Assembly: GCF_020251205.1 (NCBI RefSeq)
Contig: NZ_JAIWYX010000004.1
Coordinates: forward strand, 288,386-352,385
DNA: 64,000 nt
Direction: 5' to 3'
From: Arthrobacter sp. M4
GTDB lineage: Bacteria > Actinomycetota > Actinomycetes > Actinomycetales > Micrococcaceae
Position 1 is the stretch's first letter. Each line of letters begins with the position of its first letter. Below, in pieces: positions 1-7,790 of the stretch. The translations under genes were made by a program, and so were the position numbers. The notes beneath the pieces were generated by a model that saw only the letters and a list, made by a program, of their open reading frames with translations, was not told where the DNA came from and searched no databases.

Positions 1-1275
1 GCACGCAGCCACGGCACCGACACCGCCCGCACGTACGGGCAGGCGAACCAGGCCGCGATCGAGCACATTGCGCACGTCGTGGCCGGGGAGGGCATCGACT
101 GCGACTTCCGCCGAGTCGCCAACTACACGTACACCGAATCCGACAATGCGCTGGGACTCGTCCGCGCCGAAGCCAACCTTGCCGCGCAACTGGGCCTACC
201 TTCCACGTTCACCACCGATGTACCGCTACCTTTCGCGGTCAAGGGCGCGGTCCGGTTCGACGGGCAGGCGCAAATCCACTCCGTGAAATACCTCCAAGGA
301 CTTGCCCGGGCCGTAAACGGCGAAGGGAGCTTCGTATTCGAGCAAACACGTGCCCAGCGAGTGCACGACGGTACCCCCGGCGCTGTCGTCACTGAGCATG
401 GCACAGTCCACGCACGGGACATTGTTGTGGCCACCAATGTGCCTTTCGACGCCCGCGGCCTGTTCTACCTGCGTTGCCACCCACACCGTTCCTACATCGT
501 CGCCGGACGAGTGGACACCCCGCCCCTGGATGCTACGTTCATCAGCGCCGACGAACCGATGCGCTCCATTCTGACTCTGAACGTCGGCGGGACCAGTTAC
601 GTGCTGGCCGGTGGCGAAGGCCATCGCGTGTCCGAGGCCGGAGATACCAGGGGGCGCTACGGCAGACTCGCAGCCTTCGCCCACGATCGCCTGGACGCCA
701 CCCAGGTGGACTACCGCTGGTCTACCCAGGACGCGATGCCGCTGGACGGGATGCCCTACGTCGGACTCGCCTCCCCCTTTGCCAAGCACGTGTATGTCAT
801 CACAGGCCTTCGCAAATGGGGCCTGACGAACGGAACCGTGGCCGCGCTCATTCTTGCCGACACCATAAACGGCCAGAAAAACCCGTGGGCCCGTGTGTTC
901 AACAGCAACCGGATCACCCCATTGGCCAGCGCCAGCCGGTTCGTCCGGGAGAACACCAAAACCTTCACGGCAATCCTGACGGGCAAACTCGCTAGCAGGC
1001 GACCCGGCCACGAAATCCTGGCCCCCGGGACCGGAACAGTCATCAAAATCGGCGGCCAGGACACAGCAGTCTACAAAGACGAAGAGGGGCAGGTCCGCAC
1101 CCTCTCCGCAACCTGCACGCACCTGGGCTGCACCGTCGGCTTCAACCCCTCCGACACCACCTGGGACTGCCCATGCCACGGCTCACGATACGCCACTGAC
1201 GGCACCGTCATCCAAGGACCAGCCACCAAAAACCTCGCCCCCGGACCGTCCCGCCTCCCGGAAGGCCTGGCCTAA
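1..1275 (+). CDS. FAD-dependent oxidoreductase with C-terminal Rieske domain (5' end outside window)
   Basis: The frame is open from base 1, so the N-terminal FAD-binding part, including the dinucleotide fold, lies outside the window. The visible part matches the substrate-binding half of DadA/DAO-type flavin oxidases (for example GLRKWGLTNGT near the end of that domain). It is followed by a Rieske [2Fe-2S] domain in the last ~90 residues with both ligand pairs, CTHLGC and CPCHG. In known relatives the Rieske cluster accepts electrons from the flavin after oxidation of an amine or amino acid. The substrate cannot be read from this sequence. The next gene is convergent. Confidence 0.85.
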   Translation, partial: ARSHGTDTARTYGQANQAAIEHIAHVVAGEGIDCDFRRVANYTYTESDNALGLVRAEANLAAQLGLPSTFTTDVPLPFAVKGAVRFDGQAQIHSVKYLQGLARAVNGEGSFVFEQTRAQRVHDGTPGAVVTEHGTVHARDIVVATNVPFDARGLFYLRCHPHRSYIVAGRVDTPPLDATFISADEPMRSILTLNVGGTSYVLAGGEGHRVSEAGDTRGRYGRLAAFAHDRLDATQVDYRWSTQDAMPLDGMPYVGLASPFAKHVYVITGLRKWGLTNGTVAALILADTINGQKNPWARVFNSNRITPLASASRFVRENTKTFTAILTGKLASRRPGHEILAPGTGTVIKIGGQDTAVYKDEEGQVRTLSATCTHLGCTVGFNPSDTTWDCPCHGSRYATDGTVIQGPATKNLAPGPSRLPEGLA

Positions 1276-1302
1276 CAACGCACATCCCAGGGCGCTGTCC
1301 CC

Positions 1303-1325
1303 GGGGCGTCCACCAAGGGCGCCCC
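1303..1325. terminator. Possible hairpin between convergent genes
   Basis: GGGGCG (1303-1308) can pair with CGCCCC (1320-1325) across an 11-base loop. It sits in the 56-base gap between two convergent stop codons. There is no T-tract, so its role as a terminator is inferred from position only. Confidence 0.3.
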
Positions 1326-1331
1326 AAGAGA

Positions 1332-4079
1332 CTAGCCGACAGGCTGGGACTCGGCCTCCCGCCGTCGGGCCTTCAACGCGGAAGCGCGGGTCCCGGACGT
1401 GCGGGTCCCGGACGCGCGACACCACGAGGGAACCGCCCTGGACAGCCGCATGTGCAGCCGCTCCGCACCTCCCATCATGCGGACCGAAATCGTCCAATAG
1501 GCGATACCTGCCATGACGGACAGCACCACGGCCAGTTCGGGCTGGTGTTCCTTGAAATCCGGGAAAATCACCCAGTGCGTCACGTAGATGTAGAGGGAAG
1601 CGCTGGCGATAACGCCCACCAGGCGGTGCAGGAAAGTAGGCAACGGGATGGCGGGAACCCACGCGATCAGGAGAATCCCAGCCACGATCGTTGCCTCGCG
1701 CCACGGGTTGTCGAAGTACCCCGGCACGGTCAGGACTATGAGAAGGGAAAGCGCCAGCCGCTGGGGCCACGTCCGTGCCCGGGCGATCGCCCAGCCCAGC
1801 GCGAAAAGCCAAAGCACCGGCCTGGTGTGGAGGATGTCGAACGGCACCAGGTTGTAGCGGAACAGCAATCCGAAGCCCATCAGCCCCACCGGAAAGGCGA
1901 GTGGGAAGCGCTTCTCCGCGCGGTGTGCCCACGGAATTGCCAGCAGCGCCATTATCCCCACGAGGCAGTACACCAGGACCTCGATGAACCAGAAGTGCCA
2001 TGCGTCAGTCCACTCCACGGGCCCGATCATCGTATTCAGGAGGAACAGATTGGCTGTGGTGTAGTGGAATTTGTCGTCGGAGAGCAGCATCACGGCGGCA
2101 ATGAAAGTCACGGTGGGCAGCACAACACGGGCGAGGCTTCGCAGCTGTCTGCGCAACCTGGGGAGTCGTTCACCGCCAAGCTGGAAGCGTGCGAAGTTGT
2201 AACCTGCGATTGCCATCAAGACGTGGGCGGTGCCCGGCCATTGGATCAGGTCAATGTGTGTGCTGATGATAGTCAGGATCGCCACGGCCCGAAGCGCAAT
2301 ACTCGTCTCCATCGGCGCGACGATCCGGCGGAAGCGCTTTGCGAACGCGGACCGCTTGGGCGTTCGGCGCGACAGGTCCTTGACGGGAGTGACGTGCCAG
2401 TTCGCGGGTAGGTGGCCCAGGGAGCGTTCAAGCCGCACAGAGGCCGCGACGTACGACAGCGAGTCGCCGCCCAGGGAGACGAAGGTATCATCGTCGCCGA
2501 TGTCGTCGAGTTCCAGGGCGTCGGCGAAGATCCGCTTCACGTCGTCCGGTGAGCCGGCAGCAGCGGGGTCCGTGCCGTCGTCGGGCATTCCGTTGCCGTG
2601 TCCGGTGCCGCGCCCGACGGCGGAAGTCCCGACGACGGCGCCCGTCGCCTCAGTTGGCCCGGCTGGCTGGGCGGCGAGGGCGAGGACTGCCGGATAGTCG
2701 GTCTTTCCGGTGGCCAGGCGGGGCAGTTCCTCAACGGCGCGGATTACGACGGCGGCGCGCGGCAGCCCGAGGTCGCTCGCCAAAGTCTTGGCCAGCAGGC
2801 GCTCATCGTGTTGGCCCTCGACGGCCACTACCAGCTTCGCGTCCGTCCCGGCGCAGGCAGCCTTGATGCCCATCCCGGCGAGCAGCTTCTCCACCTGCCC
2901 GAGGTCGATACGCAGGCCTACAATCTTCACGAAGCGGCTGCGGCGTCCCACCACTTCAAACAAGCCGTTGGGGTGCTGGCGGGCAAGGTCGCCCGTGCGC
3001 AGTTCCTCGACGGTCCGACCAAGTCCGAGGTCCGCGGGAATCTGCGCGTAGCCGAGCATCACGTTGGGGCCGCTGTAGACGAGTTCGCCGTGCTCCAGGC
3101 CGGACACGGGATCAATCCGGAAGGAACCCCCTGGCACGGCCACACCGATGGTTCCCGAATTCTTCTCCGCAAGGTGCGGCGGCAGGTAGGCCATCCGGGC
3201 TGTGGCTTCGGTTGCCCCGTACATAACGTAGAGCTCCCAGCCCCTTCGCCTGCCGAGTGCGGCGTAGCGGGACACCGTCTCCGGAGCTAGCTTGCCGCCC
3301 GCCTGCGTAATGTAGCGCAGAGTGGGCAAATCCCGCTCCGCGAAGCCCGCCCGATCCAGCAGCTCGAAGGTGTAGGGAACGGCGGCGAAGGATGTCGCCT
3401 GGCGGTTTTGGAACAGTTGCCAGAAGCATTCATCCACCACGGACAAGCTGGTCAGCACCAATGCCCCGCCACGCAGCAGGTGGCTGTTGATGACTGAGAG
3501 CCCGTAGCAGTAATACATGGGCAGGGTGGTCATGGCACGGTCGTCCGCTGTGATGCCGAGGTATTCGGCGATGGACTCCGCGTTGGATTCGATGTTTTGG
3601 CGCGACAGCCGGACGAGCTTGGGGGAACCCGTAGAACCAGAAGTACTGAGGAGCAGGGCGAGGTCAGGATGCAGCTCGTGGATGGTGTGGGTGCGGATCT
3701 CGTCAATCTGCGGCTCGCCGGATACGGGAGCGCCTAGAGCACCAGACGCCCGAGCAGCCGACGCCGGCCGGATGACGACGTCGGGATCGTAGGCCTCTAC
3801 AAGCGAAGCGAGCGCCGCCGGGTTGTCCGAGGGCGCCAGCAACAAGGGGTGGCCGCTCGACAGTGCCGCAAGGTAGGCCACCAGGGATTCAACGCTGTTA
3901 TCCGCCGCAAGCACCACCAAACGGCGGGCATGGCCCAGGCGGTCAGCGAAATCCTGGACCCGTCCGGCCAATTCGGCGTAGGTGATCGACCGGGCGCCGG
4001 TGAGGATGGCGGGCCGGTTGCCGTGGCGGTCTAGGTCTGAAGCAAAAGAGACCCCCGCGAATTTAAGGGGGAAGTTCAC
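1332..4079 (-). CDS. Adenylation-carrier-membrane acyltransferase fusion protein
   Basis: 915 residues from a GTG start. The first ~460 residues are an acyl/aminoacyl-adenylating domain (STSGSTGSPK core loop, MYGATEAT, GRRSRFVKIVG, and the C-terminal Lys in ATGKTD). A carrier domain follows, with the phosphopantetheine serine in SLGGDSLSY near residue 540. From about 590 to the end there are roughly ten hydrophobic segments resembling acyltransferase-3 (OafA-type) proteins, starting RAVAILTIISTHID with the expected early His. One chain could thus activate an acid, hold it as a thioester and transfer it at the membrane, as DltA/DltC/DltB do separately. A TTG 36 bases upstream (4113-4115) would keep the frame but would place the iron-box-like operator inside the gene, so GTG at 4079 is preferred. 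Substrate and acceptor are unknown. Confidence 0.75.
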   Translation of the reverse strand: MNFPLKFAGVSFASDLDRHGNRPAILTGARSITYAELAGRVQDFADRLGHARRLVVLAADNSVESLVAYLAALSSGHPLLLAPSDNPAALASLVEAYDPDVVIRPASAARASGALGAPVSGEPQIDEIRTHTIHELHPDLALLLSTSGSTGSPKLVRLSRQNIESNAESIAEYLGITADDRAMTTLPMYYCYGLSVINSHLLRGGALVLTSLSVVDECFWQLFQNRQATSFAAVPYTFELLDRAGFAERDLPTLRYITQAGGKLAPETVSRYAALGRRRGWELYVMYGATEATARMAYLPPHLAEKNSGTIGVAVPGGSFRIDPVSGLEHGELVYSGPNVMLGYAQIPADLGLGRTVEELRTGDLARQHPNGLFEVVGRRSRFVKIVGLRIDLGQVEKLLAGMGIKAACAGTDAKLVVAVEGQHDERLLAKTLASDLGLPRAAVVIRAVEELPRLATGKTDYPAVLALAAQPAGPTEATGAVVGTSAVGRGTGHGNGMPDDGTDPAAAGSPDDVKRIFADALELDDIGDDDTFVSLGGDSLSYVAASVRLERSLGHLPANWHVTPVKDLSRRTPKRSAFAKRFRRIVAPMETSIALRAVAILTIISTHIDLIQWPGTAHVLMAIAGYNFARFQLGGERLPRLRRQLRSLARVVLPTVTFIAAVMLLSDDKFHYTTANLFLLNTMIGPVEWTDAWHFWFIEVLVYCLVGIMALLAIPWAHRAEKRFPLAFPVGLMGFGLLFRYNLVPFDILHTRPVLWLFALGWAIARARTWPQRLALSLLIVLTVPGYFDNPWREATIVAGILLIAWVPAIPLPTFLHRLVGVIASASLYIYVTHWVIFPDFKEHQPELAVVLSVMAGIAYWTISVRMMGGAERLHMRLSRAVPSWCRASGTRTSGTRASALKARRREAESQPVG

Positions 4080-4090
4080 CGCCCCAACGT

Positions 4091-4109
4091 AGAGGATAGC
4101 CTTACCTAA
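4091..4109 (-). promoter_or_regulatory. Iron-box-like operator (DtxR/IdeR/DmdR type)
   Basis: On the minus strand the site reads TTAGGTAAGGCTATCCTCT. It agrees at about 15 of 19 positions with the actinobacterial iron-box consensus TTAGGTTAGGCTAACCTAA. It ends 11 bases before the chosen GTG of the adenylation-acyltransferase gene, so an Fe-loaded DtxR-family repressor would be expected to block that gene when iron is plentiful. Confidence 0.65.
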
Positions 4110-4187
4110 CAACAACTGGAGTTAATTTGGAAACGCTTTCATGACGTAAATCGTCACGAGAGTTTGTACTGCGTTTGGATGGCGTCG

Positions 4188-4240
4188 GTTTGCCAAAGGT
4201 GGCCGCTTTCAGCCGTCCAAAGCGGCCACCTTTGGCAAAC
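4188..4240. repeat. Perfect 22-bp inverted repeat
   Basis: Arms 4188-4209 and 4219-4240 are exact reverse complements around a 9-base loop. Each arm carries TTTGCCAAAGGTGGCCGC. Related TTTGCC...GGCC pairs occur at 46559-46610 and 47742-47793, and half copies at about 4251 and 4324, so this is a member of a dispersed intergenic family. It could also terminate transcription, but no T-tract follows on either strand. Confidence 0.8.
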
Positions 4241-4250
4241 GACCGGGCAA

Positions 4251-4396
4251 ACGGCCATTTCCGGCAAACGAACGAACCGAGGCGAACCGACTTCCACCCG
4301 TCCGCGACGTTCACCCGAGGCACACGGCCATTTCCGGCAAACGAACGAACCGAGGTACCGACTTCCACCCGTCCGCGACGTTCACCCGAGGCACAC
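4251..4396. repeat. Tandem duplication of ~73 bp upstream of phoD
   Basis: Two head-to-tail copies (about 4251-4323 and 4324-4396) start ACGGCCATTTCCGGCAAACG and end TTCACCCGAGGCACAC. They differ mainly by a two-base indel (AGGCGAACCGAC versus AGGTACCGAC). Each copy carries one GTTCACCCGAG unit, so the duplication has doubled a candidate PhoP-binding unit. Confidence 0.85.
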
Positions 4397-4412
4397 TTCC
4401 GGTTCACTGACG
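4380..4412 (+). promoter_or_regulatory. PHO-box-like direct repeats upstream of phoD
   Basis: Three contiguous 11-base units, GTTCACCCGAG, GCACACTTCCG and GTTCACTGACG, lie 40 bases before the phoD start. The outer two match the conserved GTTCA core of the 11-nt direct-repeat units bound by PhoP in Streptomyces. A further unit, GTTCACCCGAG, is at 4309-4319 in the duplicated segment. PhoP binding is inferred. Confidence 0.6.
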
Positions 4413-4452
4413 GGCCACAGACTGTGAACGATCGTTCGGCAGACTCGCGGGC

Positions 4453-6102
4453 ATGACTGATTTCTCTCGCCGCACCCTCGTCAAAGGATCCCTAGCAGCC
4501 CTCGCCGCCGGTGGGCTGGCCACCGCCGGTGCTGCCGCCGTCGGGACCGCCCCCGCAAGCGCCGTGGCCGCAGCCCCGCTGGTCCGCCGTCGTCTCACGC
4601 TCCCCAGCGGCATCGCCACCGGCGATGTCTCCGCCGAATCCGCCGTCCTCTGGGCACGCTCATCCGACGCGGGCAGGATGGTCGCAACCCTGCGCGCCAT
4701 CGACGACGCCGGAGACGTGTTGGGCGGCAAGGCAGCCTTCAGCCGCAGGCTCCGCGGCCCCTGGGCAACTGAAAACAGCGACTTCACCGCCAAGATCCAC
4801 GCGGACAAGCTTCCGGCCAGGACCCGCTTCGCGCTGGACATCAGCTTCGAGGACGACGGCGGCGCCACCGGCCAGACGGTCAGCGGCACCTTCCGCACCG
4901 CTCCTGCCAGCAACGCGGATGCGGCAAACCAGGAGCAGCGTCGGCAGAGCTTCGTCTGGACCGGCGACACCGCGGGCCAGGGCTGGGGCATCAACGAGGA
5001 GATTGGCGGCATGCGCGGCTACAAGGCCATGCTGGACACCCGCCCCGACTTCTTCATCCACTCCGGCGACACCATCTACGCTGACGGCCCCATCTCCGCC
5101 ACAGTCACGGAGAAGGACGGTCAAGTGTGGAAGAACATCGTCACGGAAGAGGTCTCAAAGGTTGCGGAGACCTTGAAGGAATTCCGTGGCCGGCACCGCT
5201 ACAACTCGATGGACGCCAACATGCAGGCGATGTTCGCGAACGTTCCTGTCCTGGCGCAGTGGGATGATCACGAGACCCACAACAACTGGTACCCGGGCCA
5301 GATCATCGAAGATTCCCGCTACACCATCCGCGACGTCAACGTCCTGGCCGCCCGCGGCCGCCAGGCGTGGCAGGAAAACATGCCCATCTCTGAAGCTGCC
5401 ACGCTGTGGCGGCCGGGCACTTACCAGGACGGCCAGTACCAGCCGGCCCGCATCTACCGGAAGATCAACCGCGGCCCGCAGTTGGACGTCTTCTGCCTGG
5501 ACATGCGCACCTACAAGTCGCCCAACACTGACGGCAAGGAACCCTACGCCACCAACATCCTGGGCCAGGAGCAGGTGGACTGGCTCATCAAGGAAGTCAA
5601 GCAGTCCAAGGCTACGTGGAAGGTCATCGCCGCCGACCTGCCCCTTGGCTTGGTCGTCCCGGACGGCCCGGTCAACCAGGAGAGCCTCTCCAACCGCGAC
5701 AACGGCGCACCGCTTGGCCGGGAACTGGAGATCGCCGGTGTGCTGAGCGCGTTCAAGAAGCACGGCGTCAAGAACGTGGTGTGGGTGACCGCGGACGTGC
5801 ACTACTGCGCCGCCCACCACTACTCGCCGGAGCGCGCGGCTTTTACGGACTTCAACCCGTTCTGGGAGTTCGTGGCTGGACCGATCAACGCCGGTTCCTT
5901 TGGGCCCAATGCCCTGGACGGCACCTTTGGTCCCGAGGTTGTGTTCAACCGCGCAGGCCGCTTTGCCGGCGAGTCGCCGCGCGATGGCCAGAACCAGTAC
6001 TTCGGCCACGTCGACGTCGGAACGGACGGCAGCTTCACGGCGAGCCTCCGCAACGCCAACGGTGAGGTGCTCTTCACGAAGGTCCTGACGCCGGAGCTAT
6101 AA
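4453..6102 (+). CDS. phoD: Alkaline phosphatase D, Tat-exported
   Basis: 549 residues. The N-terminus has a twin-arginine signal (SRRTLVKG, a hydrophobic stretch, then Ala-rich cleavage region near residue 40). The mature part is a PhoD-type metallophosphoesterase with SGDTIYAD, QWDDHETHNN and the late TADVHYCAAHHY metal-ligand segment. PhoD enzymes release phosphate from phosphodiesters and monoesters outside the membrane, usually with Fe/Ca. Length is normal for the family. The PHO-box-like array just upstream fits phosphate-starvation control. No strong Shine-Dalgarno precedes the ATG. Confidence 0.92.
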   Translation: MTDFSRRTLVKGSLAALAAGGLATAGAAAVGTAPASAVAAAPLVRRRLTLPSGIATGDVSAESAVLWARSSDAGRMVATLRAIDDAGDVLGGKAAFSRRLRGPWATENSDFTAKIHADKLPARTRFALDISFEDDGGATGQTVSGTFRTAPASNADAANQEQRRQSFVWTGDTAGQGWGINEEIGGMRGYKAMLDTRPDFFIHSGDTIYADGPISATVTEKDGQVWKNIVTEEVSKVAETLKEFRGRHRYNSMDANMQAMFANVPVLAQWDDHETHNNWYPGQIIEDSRYTIRDVNVLAARGRQAWQENMPISEAATLWRPGTYQDGQYQPARIYRKINRGPQLDVFCLDMRTYKSPNTDGKEPYATNILGQEQVDWLIKEVKQSKATWKVIAADLPLGLVVPDGPVNQESLSNRDNGAPLGRELEIAGVLSAFKKHGVKNVVWVTADVHYCAAHHYSPERAAFTDFNPFWEFVAGPINAGSFGPNALDGTFGPEVVFNRAGRFAGESPRDGQNQYFGHVDVGTDGSFTASLRNANGEVLFTKVLTPEL

Positions 6103-6224
6103 CGCCTCCCCGCCCGGGAGTTTGTGTAGGTTTGCACCCCGCATTAGACGAGCGCAAATGGGTACAAGGTCTATACAGACTCCCGGAAGGCCGGGATGGA
6201 TCCAGGTAACGGAGAGCGCGGCAC

Positions 6225-7685
6225 ATGGACCAGCATGAAGCCCCGATCCTCGATGGGCTGGTGGAGCACAGGCAATTGGACCGCTATGGCTTCACTCCGC
6301 CCGGGCATCGGCAGGGCCGGGGCGCCGACCCCCGCACCCTGGCAGCGCTGGGGCGGGAGACTTTTCAGGCGGATATCCTGGCCACGGCGGGCTTGGACGA
6401 CCGTTCCTCCTCCCGCGGTCTGCTCAAGAAGGCCCAATCGCTCATGGCTGAAGCCGTGGGGGCGGAGCAGGCCTTCTTCTCCACCTGTGGCAGTTCGCTG
6501 TCCGTCAAGGCAGCCATCCTGGCCGTGACACGGGGAACCGGGGAAATCCTCATTGGCCGTGATGCCCACAAATCGGTGACTGCCGGGCTGGTGCTGTCCG
6601 GGCTTCAGCCTCGCTGGATCCGCCCGATGTGGGACTCCGAACTGCACATCGCCCATCCGCCGTCTCCGGACGCCGTGGAGGCCATGTGGCAGCGGCATCC
6701 GGATGCCGCGGCGGCCCTCATCACCAGCCCAACTCCGTATGGAACCTGTGCCGATCTTGCATCGATCGCCGATATCTGCCACAAACGTGGCAAACCGCTC
6801 ATCGTGGACGAGGCGTGGGGTGCCCACCTCCCCTTCCATGACGACCTGCCAACCTGGGCCATGTCGGCGAACGCGGATATTTGCGTGGTCAGTGTCCACA
6901 AGATGGGCATGGGGTTTGAACAGGGTTCCGTCTACCACGTGCAGGGCGGCCTGGTGGACCCTGTCCGTCTATCGCAATGCGCCGATGTACTGGCCACCAC
7001 CAGCGCCAACGTCATCCTGTACTCGGCGATCGACGGGTGGCGGCGGCAAATGGTGGAACACGGCCACGAGGAGCTCGCCCGGACGCTGGATTTGGTGGAA
7101 ACAGTGCGCACCCGAATCGAACACATCGGAAGATTCCACGTCCTGCGGGACGAACTGGTCCGCAAGGAAGCCTCCCACGACCTGGACCCGCTCCACGTGC
7201 TGATCGACGTTTCCCAACTGGGAATCAGCGGATACCAGGCTGCGGACTGGCTCCGGGCCGAGCAGCGCATCGACGTCGGGCTGAATGACCACAGCCGGAT
7301 TGAAGCCACGTTCTCCCAGGCCGACGGTGACGGGACCGCCGACCGCCTGCTCCAGGCTTTGACCGCCCTGGCGCAAGCCTCCGCAACCATGCCGGCTCCC
7401 CATCCGATGTTCCTCCCGGAACCTTCGGACCTGGAGATGGAGACCGTCATGCATCCGCGGGATGCGTTCTTTGGTCCCGTGGAAGTAGTGCCGGCCGAAG
7501 ACGCCGCCGGTCGGATCGCCGCCGAGCAGATCACCCCGTACCCTCCGGGAGTTCCCGCCATCCTGCCGGGCGAGAAGATCAACGGGAAGGTGGTGGAATA
7601 CCTGCGCTCAGGCGTTGACGCCGGGATGGTCTTGCCCGACCCCGCCGACCCGAGCATGAAGACCATCAGGGTAGTTCAGGAGTAA
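6225..7685 (+). CDS. Orn/Lys/Arg decarboxylase-family PLP enzyme
   Basis: 486 residues with fold-type I PLP-enzyme features: a GSSLSVKAAI cofactor-phosphate region near residue 90, the Asp in IVDEAWGAHLPFH, and the Schiff-base Lys in SVHKMGMG near residue 225. The C-terminal part contains PFPPGVPAxLPGE-like YPPGVPAILPGEKI, typical of the C-terminal domain of biosynthetic-type Orn/Lys/Arg decarboxylases. A GGAGAG ribosome site lies 8 bases before the ATG. It probably makes a polyamine or diamine; the substrate cannot be decided from motifs. It stands alone, with no transporter beside it. Confidence 0.8.
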   Translation: MDQHEAPILDGLVEHRQLDRYGFTPPGHRQGRGADPRTLAALGRETFQADILATAGLDDRSSSRGLLKKAQSLMAEAVGAEQAFFSTCGSSLSVKAAILAVTRGTGEILIGRDAHKSVTAGLVLSGLQPRWIRPMWDSELHIAHPPSPDAVEAMWQRHPDAAAALITSPTPYGTCADLASIADICHKRGKPLIVDEAWGAHLPFHDDLPTWAMSANADICVVSVHKMGMGFEQGSVYHVQGGLVDPVRLSQCADVLATTSANVILYSAIDGWRRQMVEHGHEELARTLDLVETVRTRIEHIGRFHVLRDELVRKEASHDLDPLHVLIDVSQLGISGYQAADWLRAEQRIDVGLNDHSRIEATFSQADGDGTADRLLQALTALAQASATMPAPHPMFLPEPSDLEMETVMHPRDAFFGPVEVVPAEDAAGRIAAEQITPYPPGVPAILPGEKINGKVVEYLRSGVDAGMVLPDPADPSMKTIRVVQE

Positions 7686-7790
7686 CGCCATCCGCAGTAT
7701 GCTCTGATCAGCACCGCTTTCTGCCTTGCCAAGGCACGACGGTCGGTGTTGTTCGCTTTTTGGGGAGGCCACTAACGAGGCGGGGGTCCG

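Noticed and set aside
4426..4437. GAACGATCGTTC palindrome as a TetR operator before phoD
   Set aside because: It shares only the CGATCGTTC core with site A and lacks the TTAC/GTAA ends. PHO-box-like units explain the region better.
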